Source: Paroedura picta (lineage: Eukaryota; Chordata; Lepidosauria; Squamata; Gekkonidae). From it: a stretch of 64,000 bases of DNA. Every line of letters begins with the position of its first letter. The stretch's first letter is position 1. Under the pieces are notes generated by a model that saw only the letters and a list, made by a program, of their open reading frames with translations, ran no database searches and was not told where the DNA came from. Positions 33,001 to 39,240 of the stretch are shown piece by piece. Both the position numbers and the translations under genes were made by a program. Location: positions 58,091,934 through 58,155,933 of the forward strand of contig NC_135374.1 in the NCBI RefSeq assembly GCF_049243985.1, in the 5' to 3' direction.

Positions 33001-34575
33001 CAGTGCAAATTATGTTGGAAGGTGATTCCTAAGTATTTGAACCATTTGACATGCTCAATTTGAGGACCATCAATATGGCAGTTTGAGGGAGACCACTTCT
33101 GTGCAAAGACTTTGGTTTTTTCGAAGTTCATCTATTTTTGAAGTTAATCAATTTCTAAATTAATCGACATTGTGTTTTTCAAAGTTAATCGACAGGTCAT
33201 TGAGTTGGCAATATTCGTAAAAAGCATTCAGATATCTATTCAGACTAATTCTGGAATAGGAAAGCAAAATGGTGTCATCAGCATATAGAAGAAGTGGGAT
33301 TGGCAGTTTATCTAATTTGGGGGGATGGCCATTTATCTTAGGGTTTTTGGAAGATCATGTAAAAAAAAGGTTAAATAATTGAGGAGCAAGGACCCAGCCT
33401 TGTTTAATTCCTCTCAGAATGGGGATTTGATTAGGTAAATGACCCTTTTCAGTAAATTTAACCTGACAGGTATTTGTTGGAATCATTTTCTTATCATTCT
33501 TTAGTAATCCTTTCATTCTTTTGTCATCCAAGGGCCCTACTGCCTCTCTAGTTGATTTTCTGCTTCTGACGTTTGTGAAGAAAATTTTATCCTTTGGTCG
33601 TCGTGTTTTTTGTTCCTCATAGTCCCTTTTTGCTGATCACCAACTTGCATTTATATGCCAAAGCCTATACTTTTTATTTCCCCCCCTTGGACTACCTAAA
33701 AGGAATTCTTCTTAATTTACTCATTGCAAGTCAGAGCCGCTGTGTAAACTGTTTTCACATACACCTTATGTGAAAATCCAATTCTCACAATTTTTGTGAC
33801 ATCTGAATATATTCCAAAGATGATATACTGAGTGCCATTGTTTATATTACACTTTATTGCAATTTAAAACTACCCCATGTATCTGTTTGTAAATTCTGAT
33901 TTTTTTTCTTTTCAGGAAGCCCCACATAAATTAAACTATTCACCCTTTGACTTTCATCCTGAAGAAGTGCACGCTGTTCAGATGATCCAGGAGAAGGGGG
34001 AAATGTTTGGGGAAAACAGTTATGATAATGAAAGTGACAATGAAAGTGTTCCCCCCAACCTGATATATACTAATCGCAGGCCCTTGGACACAATTTCAAA
34101 ATCCCATTCCAAGGCAGACATAGAAGATATACCATCTATAGGCTGTTCATCAACTGCAAGTGACTGTCAAACTGCTGAAGTGTTAAACACTGAGGCAGAA
34201 GACTCTCAGTATGATGTTAAGAAAGAAGACAGTGCAACAGACCAGATGTTTTATCCTTCTTCTGACATGAATGCCTCCTCCATACCTGAGCCAGAGGGTG
34301 GTGGCTGTTTAAATATCAACTTAGATACTGTGAAGCTAGAAATATCCAATACAAATTGGGATACTTTGCCAATACAAATCTCCTTTCAAGAAGACACATC
34401 AGACTTGCAGGAGCCGTGTGATCTTGAATCCTCTGAACCAAAACCTTTTGCTAAAATATTAGATATGCAGAACTCTGGCATTCATGAGGTTTCACCTGCA
34501 TGGCAAAATTATAGTGGTTCTGAAGAAAGTGAGTCATCAGATTCAGAAATGGTTGGTGAATACATGAGAAGATGA
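17999..34575 (+). CDS. IFNAR2: Interferon alpha/beta receptor 2, seven recognised coding exons
   Basis: This encodes chain 2 of the type I interferon receptor, a plasma-membrane protein that binds IFN-alpha/beta and carries JAK1. Exons run 17999-18040, 19006-19129, 25994-26154, 27148-27290, 29740-29908, 30124-30242 and 33916-34575, all with GT-AG introns and phases 1,2,1,0,1,0. From the ATG at 18013 the product is 467 residues. Domain 1 covers residues ~10-104 and domain 2 ~105-208. Cysteine pairs at human-like spacing are seen (ECSNITRLSC; NYC and SKC 20 apart). The transmembrane helix is ~212-233. The acidic tail ends SESSDSEMVGEYMRR, like human SDTSESDVDLGDGYIMR. The likely promoter is the CpG island near 9.5 kb; IL10RB follows 9.2 kb downstream. 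The visible exon gives only ten residues before the mature start, so the true start codon probably lies on an unseen upstream exon. Confidence 0.93.
18188..18234. repeat. Perfect 19-bp inverted repeat
   Basis: 18188-18206 and 18216-18234 are exact inverted copies around a 9-nt loop, 150 bp after the preceding exon. No element could be assigned. Confidence 0.9.
18235..19005. other. IFNAR2 intron, nothing recognised
   Basis: Unassigned AT-rich intron sequence. An AG-flanked 19-nt micro-exon-like segment near 18437 was considered and rejected because it breaks the frame. Confidence 0.4.
19006..19129 (+). CDS. IFNAR2: IFNAR2 exon, first half of domain 1
   Basis: Encodes ISVSPLNLTIKPQNFEYIL, then SWEAGNNTLAPTYYSVMYTS. 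Human has [22 protein letters not shown] at this place. It is 124 bp long, exactly the length of the matching IL10RB exon, enters in phase 1 and leaves in phase 2 at donor GTTTGT. Confidence 0.93.
19130..20224. other. IFNAR2 intron 3, left part, nothing recognised
   Basis: A 246-bp open frame at 19935-20180 reads as charged, low-similarity peptide and may be part of an old LINE. I could not assign it. Confidence 0.35.
20225..20690 (+). mobile_element. L2 LINE 3' fragment
   Basis: Plus-strand phrases correspond to the L2 C-terminal region: GGTGCTGGCATTGACCATTA with AAAGCCCTGTACAACC (VLALTIKALYN), then a GCCTTCTCAGTTTTGGCACC region. Confidence 0.65.
20697..21373 (+). mobile_element. hAT element family B, interrupted by a family A copy
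   Basis: Starts CAGTGGTTCTCAACCTTCC and contains TAATACAGTTCCTCATGTTG and CATAAAATTATGCAAGTG. The same words occur in reverse in the copy at 30820-31239. After the inserted family A copy (20984-21316) the element resumes with CCAAGCAGCTTGCCCTGC and CGTGACCCCTGTGAA. The right end is not clear. Confidence 0.75.
20984..21316 (+). mobile_element. Non-autonomous hAT element, family A copy 3
   Basis: Flanked by GTATAGAT and GTGTAGAT, an 8-bp duplication with one change. Internally deleted relative to copy 2. It lies within a family B element. Confidence 0.9.
21374..21781. other. IFNAR2 intron 3, nothing recognised
   Basis: Pyrimidine-rich unique-looking sequence. Confidence 0.35.
21782..21908. 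repeat. 27-bp perfect inverted repeat enclosing a short hairpin
   Basis: 21782-21808 and 21882-21908 are exact inverted copies. The left arm ends in CAAGCCCGTTG, and the sequence after it, TACAAAGGGCTCTAGG, pairs with it. A related CAAGCCCGTTGCAT / ATGCAACGGGC hairpin occurs at 51626-51655, so both belong to one repeat family, not named here. Confidence 0.75.
21909..22704. other. Composite repeat-like sequence in intron 3
   Basis: 22023-22095 contains CAGGGGTAGCCAACATCCAGG and GAGCTCCTGGAATTGCAGCTC, the other end of the short squamate repeat seen at 6484. The rest is unassigned. Confidence 0.4.
22705..22935. repeat. Diverged 82-bp tandem repeat with hairpins and CCAAT boxes
   Basis: The GACTGGA-start unit recurs at 22762 and 22844 (82-bp period), and a partial unit precedes it. 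Each unit holds a CCAAT motif; in the middle one CCAATCGGAAG at 22797-22807 pairs with CTTCCGATTGG at 22819-22829. A TATA-like TTATTTATACC follows at about 22938. This promoter-like order could come from an old LTR, but no family or ends could be identified. Confidence 0.5.
22936..23581. other. IFNAR2 intron 3, nothing recognised
   Basis: Includes an A14 run at about 22989-23002. An acceptor-like site at 23381 leads into a segment closed by stops in every useful frame. Confidence 0.4.
23582..23641 (+). CDS. Candidate cassette exon of IFNAR2 (unproven)
   Basis: A 60-bp segment between a strong acceptor (TTGCTTCTTTCTAG) and a consensus donor (GTAAGT). Entered in phase 2 it has no stop, reads DCLSTSEPDEEEDSSNNNA, and leaves in phase 2. 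It can therefore be included or skipped between the exons at 19006 and 25994 without changing frame. It would add 20 acidic residues between the two halves of domain 1. Known IFNAR2 proteins, as I recall them, lack this insert, so it may be a chance pseudo-exon. Confidence 0.35.
23729..24242. mobile_element. Mariner-like non-autonomous DNA transposon
   Basis: The inverted ends are CCATATTTGCCGTTGTATAA on the left and, in complement, CTGTATTTGCTGGCGTATAA on the right, followed by AGACGAC / AGACTAC. A TA dinucleotide flanks each side (23727-23728, 24243-24244), as expected for Tc1/mariner insertion. The interior is CpG-rich and non-coding. Confidence 0.8.
24243..25059. other. IFNAR2 intron 3 with a CR1 fragment
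   Basis: 24440-24560 on the minus strand is a short CR1 LINE piece (AAGACTGCCAGTGATAGGATGC is close to the CR1 word AAGACTGCCAGTGAGGGGGAGC seen at 34880, here given in part). The rest is unassigned. Confidence 0.5.
25060..25560 (-). mobile_element. L2-type LINE 3' fragment
   Basis: Minus-strand L2-like 3' end, with ATTTATATCCTGCCTTTTAAA and TTCAAAGTAGCTTACATAGC (positions about 25085-25145). Degenerate beyond 25260. Confidence 0.5.
25561..25993. other. IFNAR2 intron 3, right end
   Basis: Nothing recognised apart from the pyrimidine-rich acceptor region before the next exon. Confidence 0.4.
25994..26154 (+). CDS. IFNAR2: IFNAR2 exon, second half of domain 1
   Basis: Reads YYQTIKECSNITRLSCNL, then TKEFTNPCKMYVIKVQTFPE. 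Human has [21 protein letters not shown], with the two cysteines eight residues apart in both. Enters in phase 2 and leaves in phase 1 at a GTAAGT donor. Confidence 0.95.
26155..27147. other. IFNAR2 intron, nothing recognised
   Basis: About 1 kb without a coding-like frame or nameable repeat; a G10 run lies at about 26596-26605. Confidence 0.4.
27148..27290 (+). CDS. IFNAR2: IFNAR2 exon, first half of domain 2
   Basis: Reads TCLGPPEFNISACSNCVNV, then TVKIISALLNVYKKMDYTIK. Human has [20 protein letters not shown]. The GPPE linker start is typical of class II receptors. Phase 1 in, phase 0 out at GTAAGT. Confidence 0.95.
27291..27499. other. IFNAR2 intron, left end
   Basis: Nothing recognised. 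Confidence 0.4.
27500..28068. mobile_element. Probable non-autonomous DNA transposon
   Basis: The left end (AAACTGCACGGAGCTTTTAT then TCCAATCC) and the complement of the right end (AGTCTGCACTTATTCCATTG then TCAATCC) are diverged inverted copies, each starting near GGG. Runs of C and polypurine blocks fill the middle. No clear target duplication. Confidence 0.4.
28069..28675. other. IFNAR2 intron, nothing certain
   Basis: 28080-28320 may be a degenerate L2 piece in minus orientation; too diverged to support firmly. Confidence 0.3.
28676..28918 (-). mobile_element. tRNA-derived SINE
   Basis: On the minus strand the right end is the tRNA-like head with TGGTTAAGTGTGGTGGCTTC and a GCCGGATTTGATTCCCTGCT B box. 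The left end is the tail AAAGCGGGATAT. Same family as the copies at 37371, 44409, 48280 and 57275. Confidence 0.85.
28990..29160 (-). mobile_element. tRNA-derived SINE of a second family
   Basis: Minus-strand copy of the family seen at 10629: GCCTTATGCTGAGTCAGAGC at the left corresponds to the tail part of that copy. Diverged. Confidence 0.5.
29161..29739. other. IFNAR2 intron, nothing recognised
   Basis: Unassigned sequence up to the acceptor TGTCTTTACAG. Confidence 0.4.
29740..29908 (+). CDS. IFNAR2: IFNAR2 exon, second half of domain 2
   Basis: Reads DINYSNTTEKENVYTVFEGL, then HQNKNYCVSVDMSSSVNEMC and SPSKC. Human has NTNYCVSVYLEHSDEQ and SPLKC, with the same 20-residue spacing between the disulphide cysteines. 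Phase 0 in, phase 1 out. Confidence 0.95.
30124..30242 (+). CDS. IFNAR2: IFNAR2 exon, transmembrane segment
   Basis: Codes for an uninterrupted hydrophobic run (IPVVCGILVSLAIVMIVWL) followed by a basic stop-transfer region ending KWKERPRVL; human has LRNSLPKVL at the end of this segment. Phase 1 in, phase 0 out. Confidence 0.95.
30243..30624. other. IFNAR2 last intron, left end
   Basis: Nothing recognised. Confidence 0.4.
30820..31239 (-). mobile_element. Non-autonomous hAT element, family B
   Basis: Starts CAGTGGTTCTCAACC and ends GAGAACCACT. The flanks ATCTAGAC (30812-30819) and ATCTATAC (31240-31247) form an 8-bp duplication with one change. The strand is given relative to the copy at 20697. 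It interrupts the CR1 element cleanly. Confidence 0.88.
32066..33490 (-). mobile_element. LINE reverse-transcriptase fragment of unassigned clade
   Basis: On the minus strand: ILRGIKQGWVLAPQLFNLFF at about 33420-33360, LPIPLLLYADDT at about 33302-33267, and a C-terminal region 32652-32128 with NRLCTFESNFPDTIQHILLD, a zinc-knuckle-like pattern. These are palm motifs and the tail of a non-LTR retrotransposon. It sits between CR1 pieces, so it probably inserted into that CR1. The 5' part is missing. Confidence 0.65.
33726..33915. other. IFNAR2 last intron, right end
   Basis: Ends in a T-rich tract and TTTTCAG acceptor; nothing else recognised. Confidence 0.5.
33916..34575 (+). CDS. IFNAR2: IFNAR2 last exon, cytoplasmic tail
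   Basis: Encodes 219 residues and the stop. Parallels to human: SYDNESDNES with human NYDDESDSD; CLNINLDTVKLEI with human RITFNVDLNSVFLRVL, the region reported to hold STAT2; and the end SESSDSEMVGEYMRR with human SESDVDLGDGYIMR, keeping the C-terminal tyrosine. The tail has seven tyrosines and is rich in Ser, Asp and Glu. Confidence 0.96.
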   Translation, partial: EAPHKLNYSPFDFHPEEVHAVQMIQEKGEMFGENSYDNESDNESVPPNLIYTNRRPLDTISKSHSKADIEDIPSIGCSSTASDCQTAEVLNTEAEDSQYDVKKEDSATDQMFYPSSDMNASSIPEPEGGGCLNINLDTVKLEISNTNWDTLPIQISFQEDTSDLQEPCDLESSEPKPFAKILDMQNSGIHEVSPAWQNYSGSEESESSDSEMVGEYMRR

Positions 34576-34757
34576 ATCATTGGAGAGAAAAGTTACCATT
34601 TGTGAGCTCTATATAACTCCAGTGTTATACTCCAGTGTTAAAGAACATCTGATGTGGTTATGCGTGTTCCCTGTTGCTCTTAGTTGCATGAAAGTGTAAC
34701 AGTATTATAGCCACCATTAGTATCAATCAGCTGTCAAGTACTGACATTTCTACATGG
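34576..34757 (+). other. IFNAR2: IFNAR2 3' untranslated region, start
   Basis: No AATAAA occurs before the CR1 insertion at 34758. The nearest plus-strand AATAAA beyond the CR1 and MITE is at about 36823, so the 3' UTR may include the CR1 copy. Not provable from sequence. Confidence 0.45.
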
Positions 34758-35760
34758 GTTATCATAGAATCATAGAGTTGGAAGGGGCCATACAGGCCAT
34801 CTAGTCCAACTCCCTGCTCAACGCAGGATCAGCCCTAAGCATCCTAAAGCATCCAAGAAAAGTGTGTATCCAACCTTTGCTTGAAGACTGCCAGTGAGGG
34901 GGAGCTCACCACCTCCTTAGGCAGCCTATTCCACTGCTGAACTACTCTGACTGTGAAAAACTTTTTCCTGATATCTAGCCTATATCGTTGTACTTGAAGT
35001 TTAAACCCATTACTGCGTGTCCTCTCCTCTGCAGCCAGCAGAAACAGTATCCTGCCCTCCTCCAAATGACAACCTTTCAAATACTTAAAGAGGGCTATCA
35101 TGTCCCCTCTCAACCTCCTTTTCTCCAGGCTGAACATTCCCAAGTCCCTCAACCTATCTTCATAGGGCTTGGTCCCTTGGCCCCAGATCATCTTCGTCGC
35201 TCTCCTCTGTACCCTTTCAATTTTATCTACGTCCTCCTTGAAGTGAGGCCTCCAGAACTGCACACAGTACTCCAGGTGTGGTCTGACCAGTGCCGTATAC
35301 AATGGGACTATGACATCTTGTGATTTTGATGTGATGCCCTGTTGATACAGCCCAAAATGGCATTTGCCTTTTTTACCGCTGCATCACACTGCCTGCTCAT
35401 GTTTAGTTTACAATCCACAAGTACCCCAAGGTCTCGTTCACACACAGTGTTACCTAGAAGCGTATCCCCCATCCAGTAGGCATGCTTTTCATTTTTCTGA
35501 CCCAGATGCAGAACTTTACATTTATCTTTATTAAATTGCATCTTGTTCTCATTTGCCCATTTTTCCATTGTGTTCAGATCTCGTTGAACTCTGTCTCTAT
35601 CTTCTGGAGTATTTGCCAGTCTTCCCAATTTGGTGTCATCTGCAAACTTGATGAGTAGTCCCTCTACCCCCTTATCTAGATCATTAATAAATATGTTAAA
35701 AAGTAAATATGTTATCTGCCTCAATACTGCTAGGAAACAGGTTCTTTCAGCGTTCCCCCC
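34758..35760 (-). mobile_element. CR1 LINE, 5' truncated
   Basis: The left edge ATCATAGAATCATAGAGTTGG is the complement of the CR1 3' end. The minus strand encodes the RT palm (LLIKFADDTKLG, QFNKDKCKVLHLG, DLGVLVDCKLNMS) at about 35700-35310, then a C-terminal part ([30 protein letters not shown]) at 35302-34844. One frame break near 35305 separates the two. Fairly young copy compared with the one at 30625. Confidence 0.92.
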
Positions 35761-35869
35761 ATCATTGTGATACATTGATTTACCTCTTGGGCTTTTCCTG
35801 ATCTTTGTGAAACATGCTTAGATCCAAATTTTTTGGAACTATCACAAAAAAACCTGGATGGCTGCCAAT
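35761..35869. other. Short unassigned spacer
   Basis: Ends with AAT at 35867-35869, the target duplication of the next element. Confidence 0.5.
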
Positions 35870-36210
35870 GGCCCATTATGCATGGGGGGGGGGGAATAGC
35901 ACACATTCAGGGTGGAATGGCGGCAACTAAAATCACCGATAACGCACGGAGATGGCTGCAACCGGCCGCAGATTCGGTGCATGCCGCCGAAAAAGTTGCG
36001 TTAGTGAAACGCGGAAGAAAACGCAGCTTCCGGATGACCAGGACGCAACCAGAAGCGGCGCCGGGGTCGCCGCGTGCATAATTGGTTACATAATTGGTTT
36101 TGCCGCCATTGCGTCCCGTCCCGTGCATAAGCGGTTTGCTTCACTTCTTCCCCCTCCGCGTTTTCCATGTGACCCGAAATCGCCGTTTTGGCAGCTGTGC
36201 ATAATGGGCC
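35870..36210. mobile_element. Non-autonomous DNA transposon, TTATGCAC family
   Basis: The ends GGCCCATTATGCA and TGCATAATGGGCC are inverted copies, flanked by AAT on both sides (35867-35869, 36211-36213). The interior is closely similar to 3373-3707. CpG-rich, no transposase. Three-base duplications and GG-starting ends fit PIF/Harbinger, tentatively. Confidence 0.85.
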
Positions 36211-36213
36211 AAT

Positions 36214-37370
36214 GAGAGGAATAACACAGATTTCCCCCCCTTTGTGGCAATCATTGTCCCTGACCTGCAGAAGCTTTCTGCACTACTTGAGGGCATTTTT
36301 TGATATAGCAATATATGTATCTGGATCTCTAAATTCCTAGCCCCTTTCCTTGCAGAAATATAAGGGGAAAGAACTATCTCTGCAGTGGAAGGAGTTAGGG
36401 AGTTGATTCCTTGGAAATGGAAGTCCATAATTCAGATACCTGCTATACATATTTGTATAATATTATATAAGTTTAACTGTATTATAGTGCTGATTGTTTC
36501 AAAAAATTGCAAACCCCCCAGTGTCCCTGGAGAAAGGGGGATGGCCACTTCCAGGGGAGTGGACTAGAGAAATCATGTGGAAACCTGCCATATGGAAGCC
36601 TCATTGCCACTGCACTTTATCATCAAGGATACCACTCAAGCCCATCCCTCAATGGAAACCACTTCTATGAACCAGTTATGTTCAAGGGTCTGGCTATGTG
36701 ACTCAACTAGAGGTTAAATTATTTGCTAAACGGGCTTTCATTTTTTCTCTTTTAGACCAAGATTTCTCATGTGAAAAAGTATATAAAATAGTATCATTTT
36801 CTCATTCCGAATTTGAGAGTAGCAATAAAGTGGAATATATTCTGCCATTTTCAATGGTCCTTTGAAATACAAACATTTCCCCGCTACTTTTGCTGAGATA
36901 TTTAGAAGGACACTTCCCCTGTAAATAAGACTCCTTGAATATAATGGGACTCACTTCTGAGTAGACAAATCTGGATTTCTCCCTGAATCTTGCATTCATA
37001 TCATAAAGACCAAAGTTTAGTAAATTACAAATGTTTTTATATTCCCTCTTATTTGACACAGAAATAATAGTTGATGATAAATATACCTCATAATTGTTAA
37101 ATTGGAACTGTGCTGGATATCATTAACGCTAAAAACTGTTTACTTGCAAATACCCTGTTCTAAAAATAAAAAACCTGCCTTAGTAGGGGAAATTAAGAAT
37201 GAAGAAGTGGGAGAGGTAGGAGAACTGCTTAATCCATTTCTCTATGACTACCATAGGATCTTGTTTCTCTTACTACTTGCACACAGTTTATTAGATATCT
37301 CTCCTATTTGTGACGTTACAACTTATGTAAAAAGTCAGGGTATTTGGGGAAGAAGTTTAGAATGTGTAAT
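36214..37370. other. Intergenic DNA, no gene recognised
   Basis: AT-rich, with plus-strand AATAAA at about 36823 that could serve IFNAR2. No repeat named. Confidence 0.4.
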
Positions 37371-37650
37371 GAGAGCCAGTTTGGCGTAGTGATTAGGAGC
37401 GCGGACTTCTAATCTGGTGAGCTGGGTTTGATTCCTTACTCCTCCAGCTGCAGCCAGCTGGGTGACCTTGGGCTTGCCACAGCACTGATAAAGCTGTTCT
37501 GACTGAGCAGTAATATCAGGACTCGCTCAACTTCACCTACCTCACAAGGTGTTTGTTTTGGGGAGAGGAAAGGGAAGGAGATTGTAAGCTGCTTTGAGAA
37601 TCCTGCCGGTAGAGAAAAACAGCATATAAGAACCAAATCTTCTAATGCTG
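37371..37650 (+). mobile_element. tRNA-derived SINE
   Basis: The head GAGAGCCAGTTTGGCGTAGT, with ATTAGGAGCGCGGACTTC and B box GGGTTTGATTCC, is followed by a conserved body (CAGCTGGGTGACCTTGGGC) and the tail AAAACAGCATATAAGAACCAA. It is the best-preserved member of the family in this window. Confidence 0.92.
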
Positions 37651-37839
37651 GGTTCCATCTCTCGCATTGACTGGCTTGTAGTAACCAGAGTTCAAATTGT
37701 ATTGTGCTAAGAAGAGCTCTTCTAACTGATTAAGATACAGGGTGTACCAATTGCCTCAATCCCGTTTTAGCTCTTCCAGGCAACCTCTTCCTCACCCACT
37801 TAGATGTAGTGGTTAGTGACTTTGTTTCAATGTATCTGA

Positions 37840-37925
37840 AGAAATGTCCATGCACATAACAGCTTATACCCAGAATAAACCTTCACTGAATTCAGGTGCC
37901 ACTGGGCTCAAACATTCTTGGTAAG
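37840..37925. mobile_element. Penelope-like element terminal fragment
   Basis: GAAGAAATGTCCATGCACAT, then AGCTTATACCCAGAATAAAC and GGTGCCACTGGGCTCAAAC match the terminal repeat order of Penelope-like elements. Confidence 0.5.
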
Positions 37926-38699
37926 AGGCTAGTTTAACCAGATAGTCACTCAACAAGTGCCCCATTACTGGCTGCAGGAAAACGCCTTCTTTCTTAAACA
38001 AGAACTCACTGCTTTGCAGAATTTTCTGCAATTTCTAAGAAGATCGGTGATTTGCCAAAGAGTTCCAGCCTGCTGCTTAAAATGTCAACCTGAACAAACT
38101 GAAGGAATCTCCTACATATGAGTCTATACATTTCAAGTAGCCTGAGTAAAGAATGCCAGATTTTCTGTACTTTCACAGTGAAAGCAAAGTTATTATTTTT
38201 ACTGCATAACTTCTGTATCTTTGTTTTTTTATCAGATTATACAGATTTTTTGTATTTTTTAAACACAATAAATCTATTATCACTAGCTGTGTTACAATTT
38301 TGTATCATGTACTTTGCTTACTCCTTTTTTGTGGCACATAATCTTTAATGTGAAAGGCATGTGTTAGCCACGAAGGATGTTGATTTTCTGTAGGGCATCA
38401 GATTCTATTGTTTATGATTTTGGATGTGGTGATTGCACAAAGGGTCCCCCAGACAAAGACTATTCACTATGCTGAAGAGTGCCCTGCTTGTTTTGGCCCT
38501 GTATCTCTTAGAAATACATACACACATTCCCCTGATGTGTTCTATTCTGATCTTTAACATAAATCAACAGCATTCTCTAGTAGGGATGGGCACAATCCAG
38601 TTCACAAGCCAAAATAAAGAGCATATTGGTTACAATCTCCTCCAAAACTACAAATGATTTATCCAAGAGATTTTACATAGAGATTAAATAGCATGTATA
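37926..38699. other. Intergenic DNA, no gene recognised
   Basis: T-rich stretches and short frames only. Confidence 0.4.
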
Positions 38700-38792
38700 G
38701 ATGAGGTTCCGGGGAATGGTAGAGGACAGGAAGGCCTAGAGGATCATTGTCCATGGGGTTGCAATGGGTCAGACATGACTTCGCACCTAACA
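38700..38792 (+). mobile_element. Bov-B LINE 3' tail
   Basis: GGGGTTGCAATGGGTCAGAC and ATGACTTCGCACCTAACAAC form the typical 3' end of Bov-B LINEs, which are abundant in squamates. Confidence 0.8.
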
Positions 38793-38804
38793 ACATACAT
38801 AAGG

Positions 38805-39055
38805 CTTCTTAGGCCAGGGCTCAGACTGATGACATCTGGTCTCCCAACAACAACTCTCTGAATCCAGCCCATACAGAACAATGTAATTCTGTTCAAGCAC
38901 TCCTACTTCTGAATGCCTCATCAAAATGCCTTGGTCTACAGTCTCAGAGGCTACTGAGGACGCCAGTAAGCTCACAAAGGTAACTCACCAGCCTTTCCCC
39001 CATCTTCACCAAGCAAAGCTACTAGCACCACACCTAACCTCAGAAACTGAACCAG
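38805..39055 (-). mobile_element. L2 LINE RT fragment
   Basis: Minus-strand L2-like stretch, with words such as AAAATGCCTTGGTCTACAGT and CTCAGAGGCTACTGAGGA (about 38925-38960). Degenerate. Confidence 0.45.
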
Positions 39056-39059
39056 AGTA

Positions 39060-39240
39060 ATCCATGTGATGGTCACCCCCTAGGCTGGATTACTGCAACT
39101 TGCTCTTTGTGGGCCTTCCCCTAGCCCAGAAACTGCAATTGGTCCAAAACTCAGCTGCCTGAGTCCTCCCTAGGTCACCATAGAGGCCTGGTTGATACAT
39201 GCACCACCCTTCAAATCTCCGTCTCATTCCTAGATATGTT
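39060..39240 (+). mobile_element. L2 LINE C-terminal fragment
   Basis: Plus strand reads LDYCNLLFVGLPLAQKLQLV, then QNSAA, the start of the L2 C-terminal domain. It stops abruptly where the next L2 endonuclease begins. Confidence 0.7.

Larger units (their letters stand above)
30625..33725 (-). mobile_element. CR1 LINE, split by a hAT copy and by another LINE
   Basis: Three minus-strand CR1 pieces lie in order: 30625-30819 (3' non-coding end and C-terminal area, with CCATCAGGAGGTCCACCAGC), 31240-about 32065, and about 33490-33725 (GTCATCCAAGGGCCCTACTG). The middle piece encodes, on the minus strand, reverse-transcriptase motifs such as VDVVYLDFQKAF and DPDDIHPRVLKEF. At about 31565 the C-terminal and palm regions are joined directly, so the interior between them has been deleted. 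The intervening sequences are a hAT copy and a second LINE. Confidence 0.75.

Noticed and set aside
37371-37460. Possible tRNA gene
   Set aside because: A- and B-box words are those of a tRNA-derived SINE head; the cloverleaf is not intact and the SINE body and tail follow.
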